From assembly GCA_963573385.1 (NCBI GenBank), contig CAUYLG010013766.1, positions 1 through 64,000 of the forward strand: a DNA stretch of 64,000 nt. The letters are read 5' to 3'. Source of the DNA: Cacajao melanocephalus (taxonomy: Eukaryota; Chordata; Mammalia; Primates; Pitheciidae). Each line of letters begins with the position of its first letter. Position 1 is the first letter of the stretch. Below the pieces are notes generated by a model. The model ran no database searches, was not told the origin of the DNA, and worked only from the letters and a program-made list of their open reading frames with translations. Made by a program: the position numbers and the translations under genes. This document shows positions 46,079-59,917 of this stretch, piece by piece.

Positions 46079-46972
46079 TGACATACTGATCACTTTTTAC
46101 ATCTAAGGTAATTTTATGCAAAGGTGTATGTTGGAAATCTGTGTCAGACAAGCCTTCCCATTCTGATTATTCAGCTCTAGAAATGATGACATCAGCATGT
46201 GTTCACAAGAAGTCAAAACAATAACTTTTGATCTGCCAACGCTCAGGGAGGGTGTTTTAGGAGGAAAAAGGGACTGTGTGGGTAAGAGTCCTTTAGATCC
46301 TTAACCCATACCTATACTTCCACTTGGGGTAATGTCTCTGGCTGTGACAGTCTTCTCACCTGTAGTCGTGTGGCCCTAATCATACCCTTACTTTTGTCTG
46401 TGATGGTTGAGGTGTCTGGCTTATGTAAGTGTATATTGAACTCATCTTTCTTGTATTTTCTTATCCCTGTAGTAGGTATAATTTGATTCCCAGAAATAGT
46501 TGCTTTATTCTTAATATCTCCAATAGCTGTTTCTTTTTTTCTCACCTGTCAAAAAATTTTTTTTAAGACTTAAGCTGGCTTGAACCTTCTTGAACTTAGG
46601 CATTTGAATAGTTTCTATTTGTGTTTTCTTCTCCAGGCTACCAGATGCTGGTGAAAATATTAGTTGTCTTCCTCCTTCAGTGGTGATCATAGTATTAAGT
46701 TGAAGTGAAATGTTGATATTGGCATCTTATACTGATACACTTCTTATGTCATTCCTTCATTTGATATGATAAGTTTGGCTTGCCTCATTATCTGATTCTT
46801 AGTTTAGTGTTTTGAGTGCTTTACGCTTTGAATGATCTGTTGTGAAATGAGCAATCTCACTATTAAATGATGTTGATGCTAGAGCAAAAAGAAAAACATT
46901 AGCAAATTAAAAGAACAGGCAGTAAGTACTATGAGCATCTATTAAACTGTTTTTACATTCCCAAATATAGTA

Positions 46973-47194
46973 CAGGTTGAGTGTTCCTTATCCACAATGC
47001 TTGGGACCACAAATATTTTGGATTTTGGATTTTGGAATATTTGTCTTATACTTCCCAGTTGAGCATCTTCTTCAAAATATCCAAAATCCAAAATGCTCCA
47101 ATGCATATTTGTCTTGAGTGTCATATTGATGCCCAAAAAGTTGATTTTGAAGCATTTTAGGTTTTGGATTTTCAGAATAGGGATACTCAACCTG
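46973..47194 (+). mobile_element. MER2-like Tigger MITE with TA duplication
   Basis: The ends 'caggttgagtgttccttatc' and 'gggatactcaacctg' are inverted repeats, each beside a TA (46971-72 and 47195-96). It is 222 bp, shortened relative to the usual MER2. Confidence 0.88.
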
Positions 47195-47205
47195 TATAAC
47201 CTACA

Positions 47206-47406
47206 GTAATTCAACCTATTGACATTTTAGGTGGGAAAATTTCTGGACTGACTTGTGCATTGTAGTGTGTTTAGTAGCATCCCTATCTCCTACACACTAT
47301 ATATTAATAGTAATTCCCAGTTGTGACAACCAAAAATATCTCTAGATGTTGCCACATATCTCTTGAAGTAGGGAGGGCAAAATCACCTTTAGTCGAGAAC
47401 CACTTA
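47206..47406 (-). repeat. MER5A-like element
   Basis: 'cattgtagtgtgtttagtag', 'gttgtgacaaccaaaaatat' and 'gcaaaatcacctttagtcga' fit reverse MER5A. It abuts the MER2-like element. Confidence 0.8.
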
Positions 47407-47768
47407 TATAACCCTATGTATTTGGATTGGTTGGCCCTGAGTAAAAACTAGATAGGATAACATGAGCCTTCTACCTGCAAAAAGGTAGAGATACTATACT
47501 TTCTGCATTATAAGTTGGGCCTCCCTAAACGTGATTTGCATTATTTCAAGAGAGTAACAGCATTTCTAATGGTCAAGGTCCTAGCTATAACTCGGTAAGC
47601 TTAATGCGTGGGAGAACTTTTACAAGCATGTTTGCGAGAGGCCACGTGTATCACTGGCACGTTTGAGAAACAACTAGTTAGTGACGGAGACCCGATTTTC
47701 ATGGATAATTGTTTTTTGTCATTATCATGGCCCCAACTTAAGGTGTTTTGAAATTTTCTGGAGAAGAA

Positions 47769-47875
47769 ATGAGCATGAAGTCTAAGTTGGTAGGTAGGTA
47801 GTATAAAGTCCAAGTTGGTAGGTAGATAGGTAGGTAGAAATTAGCATGCGGTCCAAGTTGGTAGATAAGTAGTAT
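47769..47875. repeat. Minisatellite with nested (TAGG)n
   Basis: Three units containing '(a/g)gtc(t/c)aagttggtag' followed by TAGG/TAGA runs. Confidence 0.85.
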
Positions 47876-48317
47876 TTTCCCCAGTGTCTCTTCTGGTATT
47901 CTCTGTCCTTTCTCTCCTGTCTTTTTCAGTATTTAGCATTTTCAAACTTCTAGAAATAAAATGCTGTTTAGAAGACCACAAAGAGAGCTGCGGCTAAACC
48001 AAGGAACAAGAAGTGGTATATTGTGAATTAATTTTCTGTATGTTTTTGAAGTTTCTTGCATCTGGGAAGGCTTGCTTAGTTTTTAAAATATTAGGTAGTA
48101 ACAGACTGAATTTTTGAAGATCTTGTAGATCTCAGGTAGCAGTAACTCAGAAAGATCAGCCTTCTTTGATTTAGAATGTCCTTTAGGCACATAATGTATT
48201 CTGGCACCTTAGAAGATACAATGCAGTTTCCTGAATTATCAGTGCTACTGCTTTAATTACTTTAAGGCTATTAGGCAGTAACTAACTTAGCGTCACGTTG
48301 TATAAATCTTAATATTT

Positions 48318-48444
48318 GACTGGGCATGGTGGCTCATGCCTGTAATCCAAGCACTTTGGAGGCCAAGGTGGGCGGATCACCTGAGGTCGGGAGTTCAAGA
48401 CCAGCCTGACCAACATGGTGAAACTCCGTCTTTATTAAAAAAAA
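48318..48444 (+). repeat. Free Alu left monomer, ASR-like copy E
   Basis: Carries 'aatccaagcactttggaggc', 'gtcgggagttcaagacc' and 'ctccgtcttta' with an A-tail. The perfect 14-bp duplication 'aaatcttaatattt' is at 48304-48317 and 48445-48458. Confidence 0.92.
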
Positions 48445-48598
48445 AAATCTTAATATTTAACGTGTTCTTTTTTTTAAAAAACACCCCTTTAAAGTACTTT
48501 GCTATTCAGATATTTCCTTGTGTTTCTCTAATTCTCCTATTTCATTCATTGGTCAGTTTTTTCTTCCTCTTTTCTTTCTGCTCTGTAATCCATTCTTT

Positions 48599-48711
48599 TT
48601 AGAGATGGGGTTTCTCCGTGTTGGTCAGGCTGGTCTCAAACTCCCAACCTCAGGTGATCCTCCTGCCTCGGTCTCCCAAAGTGCTGGGATTACAGGCGTG
48701 AGCACCCGGCT
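48599..48711 (-). repeat. Free Alu left monomer
   Basis: A single monomer ('agagatggggtttctccgtg' to 'gcgtgagcacccggct') without the ASR-like changes. 'atccattctt' flanks it. Confidence 0.85.
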
Positions 48712-49894
48712 CCGTGATCCATTCTTAAAATTTTCTTTTCTCTTTCTGTGCGTATTCTTTTTGAATTCATTATCTGATACAGTCTCAACAATGATCTTGT
48801 TCATATCTGTACTTCCAAATTTGTACTTTGAAACCTAATCTCATGAATGTCTAATGCTTTGGATTCTAAATCTATTGAGATGTAATATTTCATGCTTTCC
48901 CTTGATTACTCTCCTGCATACTTCTTGAAGATATTCCCAGAGTTGTAGCACTAACTTCCCTTGGAATGGGATTCGTGTTAGAAATTTGAATGGTTCAATT
49001 TAGGTATGTGAAGCTGATACCATCATTAGCACTGATGATTGACAGTAGTATAAAAATTACAATCGAAGAATGAACCAATTTACCTGAAGTTTTCTATAAC
49101 TCTAGGTATTAAGGCAACATAATTTTGAAAGTTTGAAATATATGGGTATAAATATTGATGCATATGTTTTAGATTTACTGTAGTGAAGGAAATTTGCCAG
49201 TTGTACATCAGACAGTTTTAAATGCCCATCAATGTGTAAAAGAAATAGACCTAAAATATTAATAAATTATGTATATGTGTATGAAGGTATTGATGTTTAC
49301 AGAGAAGTGGATACATTGTTGAGTTATAGTGGTTAGTGTGGTTTCATGGAGGAGGAAAGATTTTGAAGATTCTTTAGAAATATGGGTATTTGGAGAGGAG
49401 AAAAGGAACATTTTCAGACAAGAGAATACATAAACCAAGAGAATAGACATGAAAAGGACTGTCCTGACAGGAGAAACATCTCAGGTAGGGTGAACTCAGT
49501 TGTGGTTCTCATTCTTGTGCTTCAGACTCACTGTGGAACTTTTAAACATATCCCCAGAAATTAAGAATGAGATCTGGAGTGGGACTCAGGCAGTTGCATT
49601 TCTAAAAAATCTACAAATGGTTCTCTAAAAATTAATCTACAAATGGTTCTTTAGGTCATAGAGAGCTGTCGGAGTTTCTTGAGTTTTGAACTGTTAAGGA
49701 AAATTGTTTTAAAAATTGGTCTTGTTGGAGTGTAAAGAACAGATTAGAGGAAACAAATGTATTGCTTTGTAAAAGTCTGGTAAATTTATTTATGTGTGCC
49801 TCTGTTCGTTTTGACTCCTCAGCTAGATTTCTTAGTTCCCTGAGGTCAGGAACAATCAGGTTTTAAAGCTTCAATGAAGAAATATCTTTTCTTT

Positions 49895-50203
49895 TTTTTG
49901 GCTGGGTTAGGGGACAGAGTTTTGCTTTATCACCCAGGCTGAAGTGCAGTTATGCAATCATGGCTCACTGCAGCCTCGAACTCCTGAGTTCAAGCGATCC
50001 TCCTACCTCAGCCGTACAAAGTAGCTGAGACTACAGGTGTGTGCCACCATGCCCGGCTAATTTATTTTTTTGATAGACATGAGGTCTTACTACCTCATGA
50101 GGTTGCCCAGATTGGTCTCAAAACTCCTGAGCTCAATCTATCGTCCCGCCCCAGACTTCCAAAGTGCTAGCATTACAGGTGTGAGCCACCGTGCCTAGCA
50201 AGA
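49895..50203 (-). repeat. Old Alu
   Basis: Diverged minus-strand Alu, 40 bp from an opposing copy. Confidence 0.88.
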
Positions 50204-50244
50204 AATATTTTATAAAATCATTCTATTTTCATATGGAACTTGCA

Positions 50245-50540
50245 GGCTCATGCCTGTAATCCCAGCACTTTGGCAGGCTGAGGCAGGTGAATTGCTTGAG
50301 CTCAGGAGTTCAGGGTTTCTAGGTCAGCCTGGGCAACATGGTGAAATCTCATCTCTACCAAAAATACAAAAAAATTAGCCAGGCGTGGTGGTGTGCCTTT
50401 GTAGTAGCAGCTACTGGGAGGCTGGGGTGGGAGGTTCACTGGAGGCTGGAAAGTCAAAGCTGCATTGAGCCATGATCATGCCACCACACTCCAGCCTGGG
50501 CAACACAGCAAGACCTCATCTCAAAAAAAAAAATTAAAAA
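50245..50540 (+). repeat. Old Alu
   Basis: Diverged plus-strand Alu, missing its first few bases. Confidence 0.88.
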
Positions 50541-50620
50541 TTAAAGTAAGTTTCATTTAAAAATATTATACATGTAATTGCAAATGTTGAAATCATTTTA
50601 TGATTAAATACATGGTGTTA

Positions 50621-50980
<360 letters not shown>

Positions 50981-51029
50981 ATTCTGAGTTTTTAAAGTCG
51001 ATCTTAAATCTCCTGCTACTCTGAAGAAT

Positions 51030-51065
51030 ATGTATATATATATGTATATATATATATATATATTT
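51030..51065. repeat. (TA)n-rich tract
   Basis: TATG/TA repeats. Confidence 0.85.
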
Positions 51066-51962
51066 AATTTTTAATTTTTTTATTTCACTAGATTTGAAGA
51101 ATATTTTTTTGAGGTTCCTAAGTCAAAACTTAAGTTCCAATTTTTGCATAAAAGTTGCCTTTATTTTCATGACATTATTTCAAAAATGGCAGAACAGAGC
51201 ATCCACATCAGAACAATGATATTTACACATTTACTTGAATATGGAAGGAAGAAAAACTAGGCTTCTGTAATGGTGTGTAATATATGCAGAAAAATATTTC
51301 CAGTATGCCATTTGTTGAAATTTGTTCCAGGTGCTACAGGTAAAGAGAAAGTTCCAAGTTAGTGGTCTGAAATATTTAGAAAGCAAGTTTTGAAGACTAT
51401 TATTAACCTTATTCAGTTGGAAAAAAAAAAGCCTAAAATTGTGTGATCTGGAGAAGAGGTGTCATGTTTTTGCAAATTATTTCTTCTCACTTTATATGAA
51501 TTTAATGTATCAATGAGACTTTGCTAATTCAGTCTACTACATATTTCAATATATTTAAATATTTCCATTAACTTCCAAAAGTAAACCAAATTGTATTTAT
51601 CTTCTTAGAAGTCATCTATGACCATTGAAAGAAATTGTAAAATCACTTATGATTCCCACAAATTACTCAAAGACTTGCTGAGTGATTACTCATTCTTCAT
51701 ATTCTGTTGATGAAAACTCAGATTGCTTTTTGAGAAAAATCATGGTGCAGTCATTTGTACTTTCATACTCTGTGGACATGGGCACTTGTCCAACTCCTTA
51801 CCTTTCTTAAGAGGTTGTCTCCCTTTCTCTACTCAGCTAATATTAAGCTTATTGATCTTCTATTACCTTATAACAGAAAAATCTACAAGTCAGTTACCTG
51901 CCCGTCATGGAATATAAACACAAGCTCCCAAATCTCTGTACCTACTGAAAGCTCAGTTGGCA

Positions 51963-52105
51963 GCTGAACATGTGGCTTATGCCTGTAACCCAAGCACTCT
52001 GAGGGGCTGAGGTGGGAGGATCACCTGAGGACAGGTGTTTGAGACCAGCCTGGGCAACATAGCAAGGCCCCATCTCTACAAAAAAAATTAAAACATAACA
52101 AAAAG
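51963..52105 (+). repeat. FLAM-like free left monomer
   Basis: Old monomer ('cctgtaacccaagcactctg', 'ccatctctacaaaaaaaatt'). 'aaagctca' flanks it. Confidence 0.8.
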
Positions 52106-52217
52106 CTCATTGATAGTTCCAGTCATCTTTGGAGGATTGTCTGAAGAATATGGAGCTTGTCTATTTTTCTAAATGTATTTAAGATTTATTTCCTCTTGGA
52201 TTAAGTCTGTCAGAGAG

Positions 52218-52510
52218 GCCAGGCATTGTGGCTCAGGCCTATAACTCCGGTACTTATTGGGAGTCCGAGGCAAGAGGATCACTTAGCTCAGGAGTTCAAG
52301 ACCAACCTGGGGAACATAATGGGACCCTGTGTCTACAAAAAATAAAATAATTAGCCAGGTTTGATGGCACCTACTTGTAGTCCTGGCTACTCAGGAGGCT
52401 AAGGCTGGAGGATTGCTTGATCCCAGGAGGTTGAGGCTGCAGTGAGCCATGATTAAATCACGGCACTCCAGCCTGGGTGACAGAGTAAGACCTTGAAGAA
52501 AAAAAAAAGA
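52218..52510 (+). repeat. Old Alu
   Basis: Diverged plus-strand Alu. Confidence 0.88.
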
Positions 52511-53077
52511 GAGAGCAACACCATACTATTTTGTACTACCATCTTTGCTAATAATGAACTGTATTTTAGCCTTATGACAACCATCTATACTGATGGATGC
52601 TCTAAGAAGAAAACCATCTGAAACCCACTATTCTTTTAAAGGTGTTGATTAGGACATTTTTACCACGTTACACATCTCCTTCATGAACATATGGAGAATG
52701 AACTTTTCTCTGGTTTATTACAGGAATAATTATGCCTCTCTTCAGCTCTCTGGAGTACCTGGTTGGTTTTTATTGTATGGCTTCTGTGACTCATGTCCTA
52801 ACTGATTGTGTTCTCTTTGTTGATGGCTTTAAAGAGCTTCAAGTCAAATTTGAGCCCTACTTCTAATGGGTATTTAGAAAGGACTTCATGATATGTGCTA
52901 ACCTCACCTGTACAGACTTTCTTATTTTCCCTTAATCACTTTCCATTTTGTCAGGTTTTATGTATACAATTCCAGTCTGCTTTAAATCCATTGTGAATAA
53001 AGAAAGGTATGCATTAATAAATTTAGAAGTTAAACAGAATTATATTAGGATATATGAAGAATCTAGTAACCCAGATT

Positions 53078-53080
<3 letters not shown>

Positions 53081-53121
<41 letters not shown>
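53081..53121. repeat. (GT)n microsatellite
   Basis: About 20 GT units. Confidence 0.97.
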
Positions 53122-53122
<1 letters not shown>

Positions 53123-53489
53123 CACAAGGGGAGACAAGTATGAATGTGTAACAAAACATTGAAGTTTATTTAATGATTATCCTTGTGTGTTACATACTGG
53201 GTTCACAGCAGTAGATGAGTGACAATGACATCCTAATATTGTAATAACTGCTTCTAATCAATTTTATATTTCAGTTTTTTTTACCATACCAATGATTTTA
53301 TAAAATATGAATTATTTTGATAACTTTGGAAGACTTCATGTGAATTCACAATTGGGGAAAACCTTGTTAAACAATATGTCCTGAATTTTAGTTTGGATAA
53401 CCTGTTTATCATAAGAATAATTTCATTTTATGATGCTGTTCATGAAAACAAGGTTTTACTTGTATCTCTAGTTTTACAAATGTGATTGA

Positions 53490-53712
53490 GAGGAGTATTC
53501 AAGCTTTGCCACAGACCAAGCTCCTTGCCAAACCCACTGTAAAAGTTATCACATTTAATCCTAACAAATACCCTACAGATTAAATATAAACATAATACTC
53601 ATTTCATGAAAGAATTTAATTAACATCCTCAAGATTATATAGCTATTAAGTGGCAGAACTGGAATTAAAATCCAGATAGTCTAATTCCAAAGTCCCAGCT
53701 CTTATTTAATCA
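53490..53712 (-). repeat. MIR
   Basis: Antisense MIR: 'tttaatcctaacaaatac', 'catcctcaagattatatagc' and 'ggaattaaaatccagatagt'. Confidence 0.7.
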
Positions 53713-54139
53713 CTCTGTTGGAGTATCATAAACATGTAATAATAAGTTACGATTGTTGGGGTCTGTCGGGTACTGATTAATTCTAGCCTGCCTTTTGCTG
53801 AATAGATTCAGGAATCAAACAGAGATAAAATTGTTGACTTTATTACTAGTAAAGCTGGCATACAAAGTGGCTTAGACGGGCAACTCAAGTGGGCTTCTTA
53901 CTTCTTCCCCAGTTAATTGAACTTGTGCACTCAATCAGTCAGATCAGCTAGAAAACTGCTGCTCTTCCTTGCTCCCCAGCAGGCTTCCAGTGGAGGAGAG
54001 AAAAAAGTGCTCAGCTTGCAGGTAGCAGGCAAATGCTGAGGTGGAAAGTTGAAGAAGCTGGGTCCCACAGGAACAATGGCCATTTTTCCAGTCTCACCAG
54101 AGCTAGTTTAGAGAACTGGGTTTAGAGATAATTATACGT

Positions 54140-54435
<296 letters not shown>

Positions 54436-54939
54436 TCAAAATACATATATACTTGCTACTTTAGAGAGGGAAGAAGTTACTAATTTATAGGTTTGTAGGA
54501 ACAGTGGGAGTAGAAAAGAACTACTACCCTCCTTTATGTGGGATAAGGAAGGAGTTAATGAGAGTGTCATGACAGAGTAATTGCTTCTTAGAGTTCCCTA
54601 ACAGGTTCCTGAGCGGGTGACTATTTAAATCAATACTTGAAGAATGAGGATTTGGCTATGGGGTGGGATGGGGGTGGAGAAGAAGAAAATCCTAGGAACC
54701 AGGAGCAACCTGTCTAAATAGTTAAAAGAACTGAAAGGAGCTAGCCTATTCAGAACATAGTGGCTGAGAGAGAGGGAAAGAGCAGCATGGGAGCAGGTGG
54801 AATAATCACTGGTGGCCAGGCCAGATCACCTGGGCCTTGTAGGCCATCATGAAAAATTTGCATTTTACTCTATATGCCAAGGAGATTTCTTGAGGGGTTT
54901 GAAGCAGGGGAGTGGTGTGATCTAATTTGTACTTTTATT

Positions 54940-55494
54940 TTTATTTTTTATTTTTCATTTTTGAGACAGAGGCTCACTCTGTCTTCCAGGCTAGAGTGCA
55001 GTGGTGTCATGGTGCCCTGCAGCCTCAACCTCCTGGACTCAATCCTCCTGCCTCAGCCTCCCAGTAGCTGGGCATGGTGACCCATGCCTAATTTTTTTTT
55101 TTGAGATGGAGTTTCACTCTTGTTGTCCCGGCTGGAGTACAATGGCTCGCTCTCAGCTTACTGCAGCCTCTGCCTCAGCCTCCTGAGTAGCTAGGATTAC
55201 AGGTGGCAGCCACCACATCCAGCTAATTTTTTTTTTTTTTAATTTTTAATAGAGAGAGGGTTTCACCATGCTGGCCAGGCTGGTTTCAAACTCTTGACCT
55301 CAGGTGATCTGCTCACCTCGGCCTCCCAAAGTGCTGGGATTACAGGCGTGAGCCACCGTGCCCAACCAATTTTTTATTTTTTGTAGATACAGGGTTTTGC
55401 TTTGTTGCTCAGGCTGGTCTCAAACTCCTGGGCTCAAGCAGTCTTCCTGCTCTGGCCTCCCAAACTGCTGGGATTACAGACTTGAGCCTGGCAT
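54940..55494 (-). repeat. Alu nested inside an older Alu
   Basis: Outer old Alu: 54,940-55,090 and 55,368-55,494. Inner Alu: about 55,091-55,367. All are in minus orientation; the inner insertion sits in the outer element's central linker. Confidence 0.87.
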
Positions 55495-56237
55495 ATGTGT
55501 ATGTTTAAAAGTCTCTATTGGATGCATTTGGAGAGCATATTAGAAGGAGGCAAAACAGGAAGCAGGCTGGTGACATGGGCTAATATGATAGTGGTGAAAT
55601 GAAGAGCAGTTGACTTTGAGATGTATTTTGGAGGTGAAAATCATGAGATTTGCCAATAGATTTGAATGGGACCGAGGAAAGGGAGAAATCAAAGATGGCA
55701 ATCAAATGTCTAGCTCCAGCAGGATGAACAGTCCAGGTAACAGAGACAAGGAGAACAATAGTTCTGGGTGTTTTGAACTTGCTATGTTTCAGGTGCTTAT
55801 GTGTCTTATGGAGACATCACATAGGGCCCAGAGAAGAGATTTCAGCAAGAGACGTAAATTTGGGAGTTTTCACTATATAGATGGCATTTAATTTAAAGTC
55901 ATGGGCATAGATGAGATTATCTAGAAAGAGAATGTGGGAGAGAGAAGAGGGCCCAGTACCATGTCTTGAAGAACTCCAACGTATAGAGTTTGAGTGGAAG
56001 AAGCTCATGCAGTGGAGACAGAGACGGAGCTGCCAGAGGGGTCATAGAAAACCAATAGAAATGTTGATATAGACTCCAGGAAGGGACGGACAGTATTTAG
56101 AGAAAGTGGTGACTGTGTCAATTACTAATCTTAGAAAAGTGGCCCTGGATTTGATACCAGAGGTCATTAATGACCTTGAGAAGATAATCACCTGGAAATC
56201 TTGTCAAAATGTAGATTCTATTTTAGGGCCTAAGATC

Positions 56238-56392
56238 CTCCTCCTCCTCATCTTCTTCTCCCCTCCCCGCTTCCTCTCCCTCTCTTCTTCCTTCTCACCC
56301 TTCTCTCCCTCCCCCTCTCCTGTCCCCTCTCCCTTCCCTTCTCCTTCCCGCTCTCCCTCTCCTTCTCTCTCTCCCTACTCTTCTTTTTTTTT
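56238..56392. repeat. Polypyrimidine tract
   Basis: About 150 bp almost purely C and T on the plus strand, with only a few purines. It has mirror-like CCCTCTCC/CTTCTC units. Confidence 0.93.
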
Positions 56393-57251
56393 GGTCTAAG
56401 TTGTCTGCAGAGATCCTGCATTTTCTGGTGAGCATTCCAGGTAATGCCAATGCTGCCGGCCCATGTGAGTAGCAAAGGTATAGATTAGTGGTACTCAGAC
56501 TGTAATATGTGTTAGAATAACATGGAGGGCTTGATAAAATGCAGATTATTAGACCCACTTCAAAGTTTCTTATTCAGTAACTTGGAGTGGTACCTGGAAT
56601 TTTCATTTCTTAATAAATTCCCAGGTGAAACTGATGCTGCTGATCTGGAAACCTCTGGTGTAGGGATTTTTTTAGAGAATTTTAACTGTGATAGAGAACA
56701 ATTAAGGGAAGTCTTTTGGTTGTTGGTTGTAGGTGGTAAGCAAGTAGAGTACATTTATGCTGATGAGAATGGTCCAGTAGATAGGGAGACACTGATGACG
56801 CAAGGGAGAAGAGGAATGAAGTGAAATCCTTGAGAAGATGAGGGGGGTGGCTCCAAAGCATACGTCGTGGTCTTGAATGTTGATAAGAAGGGGCATATTC
56901 TTAGTTATACCAAGAGTGAAGGTGGAAAAGATGGGTATATAGATTTGGGGGTAGGCAAATGGAGCTCCCCTCTTGATGGTTTCTGTTTTCTCAGTGAAGG
57001 CAAGGGCAACTCTTGAGGGAGGAGGATGAGTTGGAGGTTTGAGAGAGAACATGTCAAGCGATCATTTTCGAGTAGGAAAATGAACTTACTAGAAGAAAAT
57101 GGCAGTATTGAGAGCCTCTTTGAGATTAAGGTTAGAACTAAGAATGAAACCAGTGTATGTGCTTCTGCAGTCTTTTTCGTTCAACCTTAGTTACGGAGAA
57201 TTAAATGGTTGAGATTACCCAAGGTTAAACTTTATCCAGATGAGTAAATCA

Positions 57252-57302
57252 GGGAGAGAGAGAGAGAAAGAAAGAGAGAAGAGAGAGAAAGAGAGAGAAG
57301 AT
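57252..57302. repeat. (GA)n purine tract
   Basis: GAGA/GAAA repeats, interrupted. Confidence 0.9.
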
Positions 57303-58384
57303 GGGGGCAAGGGAGTGATTATAATCATGGAACAGGAAGGGAAATAAAGACAGGAGAGGGCTGAAGGATAGAAACAAGCGATGACAGTGAGGTTAACAAA
57401 TTGTTGTAGTCAGGCTACAAGTAAACTAGAAGTAACTATGTTTGTGATGAAAAGTGAGTGCTGCTGGCATTCGGAATTTTGTAGATGGGGCAGTTTTTGG
57501 TAGTAATAAAGGTCTAGAGTATGACCATGAATATGGCTGGGTGTGGTGGAGTTTCCTAGAGAGGTCAGGAAACAGGATGTTGGGTGTGCACTTCACCTGG
57601 ATGTTGAAGTTGCCAAGAATGATGACAGAAGTGGGGAGTGTAGAGAGATCTTCCGATAGAAACTAACTTTTCAATGAATGATGGAAAATTTCAGGTCAGT
57701 GGATAACAGCAGCAGAGAGGGATAGTTTATCAGGGTTGTGAGCAGGAGATATTTTATAGAACAAACTGAAAGTAATGGTCCTGAAGTGGTAATGGCTGCC
57801 AAGGAAGACTCTTACCCACCTGCTAGCCAGGAGGTATCTGGGCTATTAGAGAATGCATCTCTAATGGCAAGGGTATAAGAGAAGCAGTGTCTTCTAGGAA
57901 TGACCTAGTTTCACAGAGATCAAGGGAAGGTTCAGAAAAGAGGTTGAAAATTTACACAAGTTTATCACAAATTGGGATTTGAAGATTGAGGGCATAGTGT
58001 AAAGGTTTGAGAGTGAAAGGAAGGGGACTGGAGTAGGTACAGAGTTGTAAAAGCAAGTTTGGCAGGCAGAGAGTCTGGGGGAGATAGATGACCAGAAAGT
58101 CTTAGATACACCTTAGAGACCAAATCAAACAGGAGGATGAGGCGTAATGGAACTGGCCCAGACAATTTCTAAAAATAATAAAAATAAGCATCACATTTTT
58201 GCTGTAGATGTCCTCCATGATCTAGCCACTGCCTGCATCTCTTAGGGCATCCCTTTGCACTCTCCTCTTGCTCACTGTGCTTCAACCACACAGGCCTTCT
58301 GTCTTTCTGTTACTCACTCCAGCATGCCATACTTTTCCTACCTCTGTTTCTTTTTTCATTTGTTTGCACTTGCTCTTCTGAGAG

Positions 58385-58640
58385 ATAGCAGAGTCAAGCG
58401 GTCAGTAGCATAAGCTCAGGATCCAGACTCCCTGCTCTGCCACTTTTAAGCTTTGTGACAATGGTCAAGTTACTTAACCTCTCTGTGCTTCAGTTTCTTA
58501 TTTATAAGTCGGGGAATGATAATAGTACTTATTTCATAGGGGATTTGGGGAATTATAAAAGCTGAATTAAGACAAATCAATGTAAAGGGCTTAGAATAAT
58601 TTCTTGTGTGTGTGGGTAAAGACTCAATAAACATTGTCAT
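58385..58640 (+). repeat. MIR
   Basis: Sense MIR over most of its length: 'actccctgctctgccacttt', 'aacctctctgtgcttcagtt' and 'aagggcttagaataatttct'. Confidence 0.88.
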
Positions 58641-58689
58641 TAGTTGTGCTTTAAGCTCTTTTCCTTATATGTTTACATAGGGAATATAA

Positions 58690-58955
58690 TCATTACATTA
58701 TTTCCTTCCCAGCTCAAATGTGCTTCCTCAGCCATCCTAGCTAAAGTGGCATAACTCCACTGGCTTTCTGTCACTCTTTATTCCATTACTCTTTTATTTA
58801 GTCATAGTATTCATCACTATTTGAAATTATTTTATTATTCTGTTCTGCTCTTCCCCCATTCCCTGCAGGCAGGGATTTATTGACTTGTTTCCTACTGCAT
58901 TTTAGCTCTAGAAGGTGCCAAGTACTTTGTAGGTGCTCAAGAAATATTTGTGCCA
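58690..58955 (+). repeat. L2-like 3' end
   Basis: 'cattccctgcaggcagggat' and 'gtaggtgctcaagaaatatt' match the L2 3' end. The 5' half is weaker. Confidence 0.65.
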
Positions 58956-59084
58956 ATTTATTGTCTCGAAGACTTGGTTTCCTGGGCTTCTACTCAGATC
59001 AGGCAGCATATGTGGCAAGGTGACGGTGAGGCCAAGGCTGGGAAGACAGAATTCAACTCTGTTTATTAATCTGTTGGCTCATCT

Positions 59085-59280
59085 AGATCAGGCAGCTGCC
59101 AGTTATTGTAAATTTTATTAGAACACAGCCATACCCATTTTTAAACTTATTTTCTGGCTGCTTTCCTGCTATGGCCACAGAGTTGAGCAGTTGTGACAGA
59201 GGTCATGTCTTAGGGCTTGCAAAGTTGAAAATATTACTCTCTGGCCCTTCAAAGAAAAAAATTTGCTGACTCCTGATTTA
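59085..59280 (-). repeat. MER-type hAT-Charlie element
   Basis: 'ttttattagaacacagccat', 'cagagttgagcagttgtgac', 'ctggcccttcaaagaaa' and 'atttgctgactcctg' are the reverse of the common hAT end 'caggggtcggcaaac'. Confidence 0.75.
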
Positions 59281-59457
59281 GATGCAGAGAAAGACAAGGA
59301 GAGAACACTGAAAATAATAACAAGCTTTATTTGGGTAGTGGGATAATAGGTCAAAGGCTTTTTATCTTTATGCTTTTTTTGTATTTTGTTTTAGACCCAT
59401 TTAATTTGGAAATTGCCTTATAAATACGCAAAAATGGTATTTAGAATACTTTTTTAA

Positions 59458-59643
<186 letters not shown>

Positions 59644-59917
59644 TAAATTTTGATCCTGAATAGGCTGGGGAAGAATGTTTTAATTACTGCAGATGGAAAT
59701 TCATTGGAGTGCATCAAACGTTGCTCCCTGCTTCTTGTCCTGGGGTGTCAGTGGCCACTTGGTTATGTCAGATCAAAGACTTGGAATGAAAACGACGCAT
59801 CTTCCTGGAGTTCTGGTTTTACTCAAAGATTTTTAGAGGGGGAAGAACTTTAAAATTTTAAAATAAAAGGATATATTATGGAGTTCAACACAAAATTCAC
59901 AAGCATTTTTGTTTTTA

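Larger units (their letters stand above)
54690..58175 (+). repeat. Long purine-rich ancient repeat-like region, family not assigned
   Basis: Blocks such as 'gggccttgtaggccatcatg', 'tttgaagcaggggagtggtg', 'agggcccagtaccatgtctt' and 'gagacactgatgacgcaagg' recur, in my memory, in other mammalian intergenic DNA as one old interspersed family. Here they run in the same order over about 3 kb, broken by Alus and simple repeats. I cannot name the family, and part of this span may be unique. Confidence 0.4.

Noticed and set aside
46942..47214. 90-codon minus-strand frame
   Set aside because: It lies in the MER2-like MITE.
55610..55891. 93-codon plus-strand frame
   Set aside because: It lies in the purine-rich ancient repeat-like region and shows no splice or homology support.
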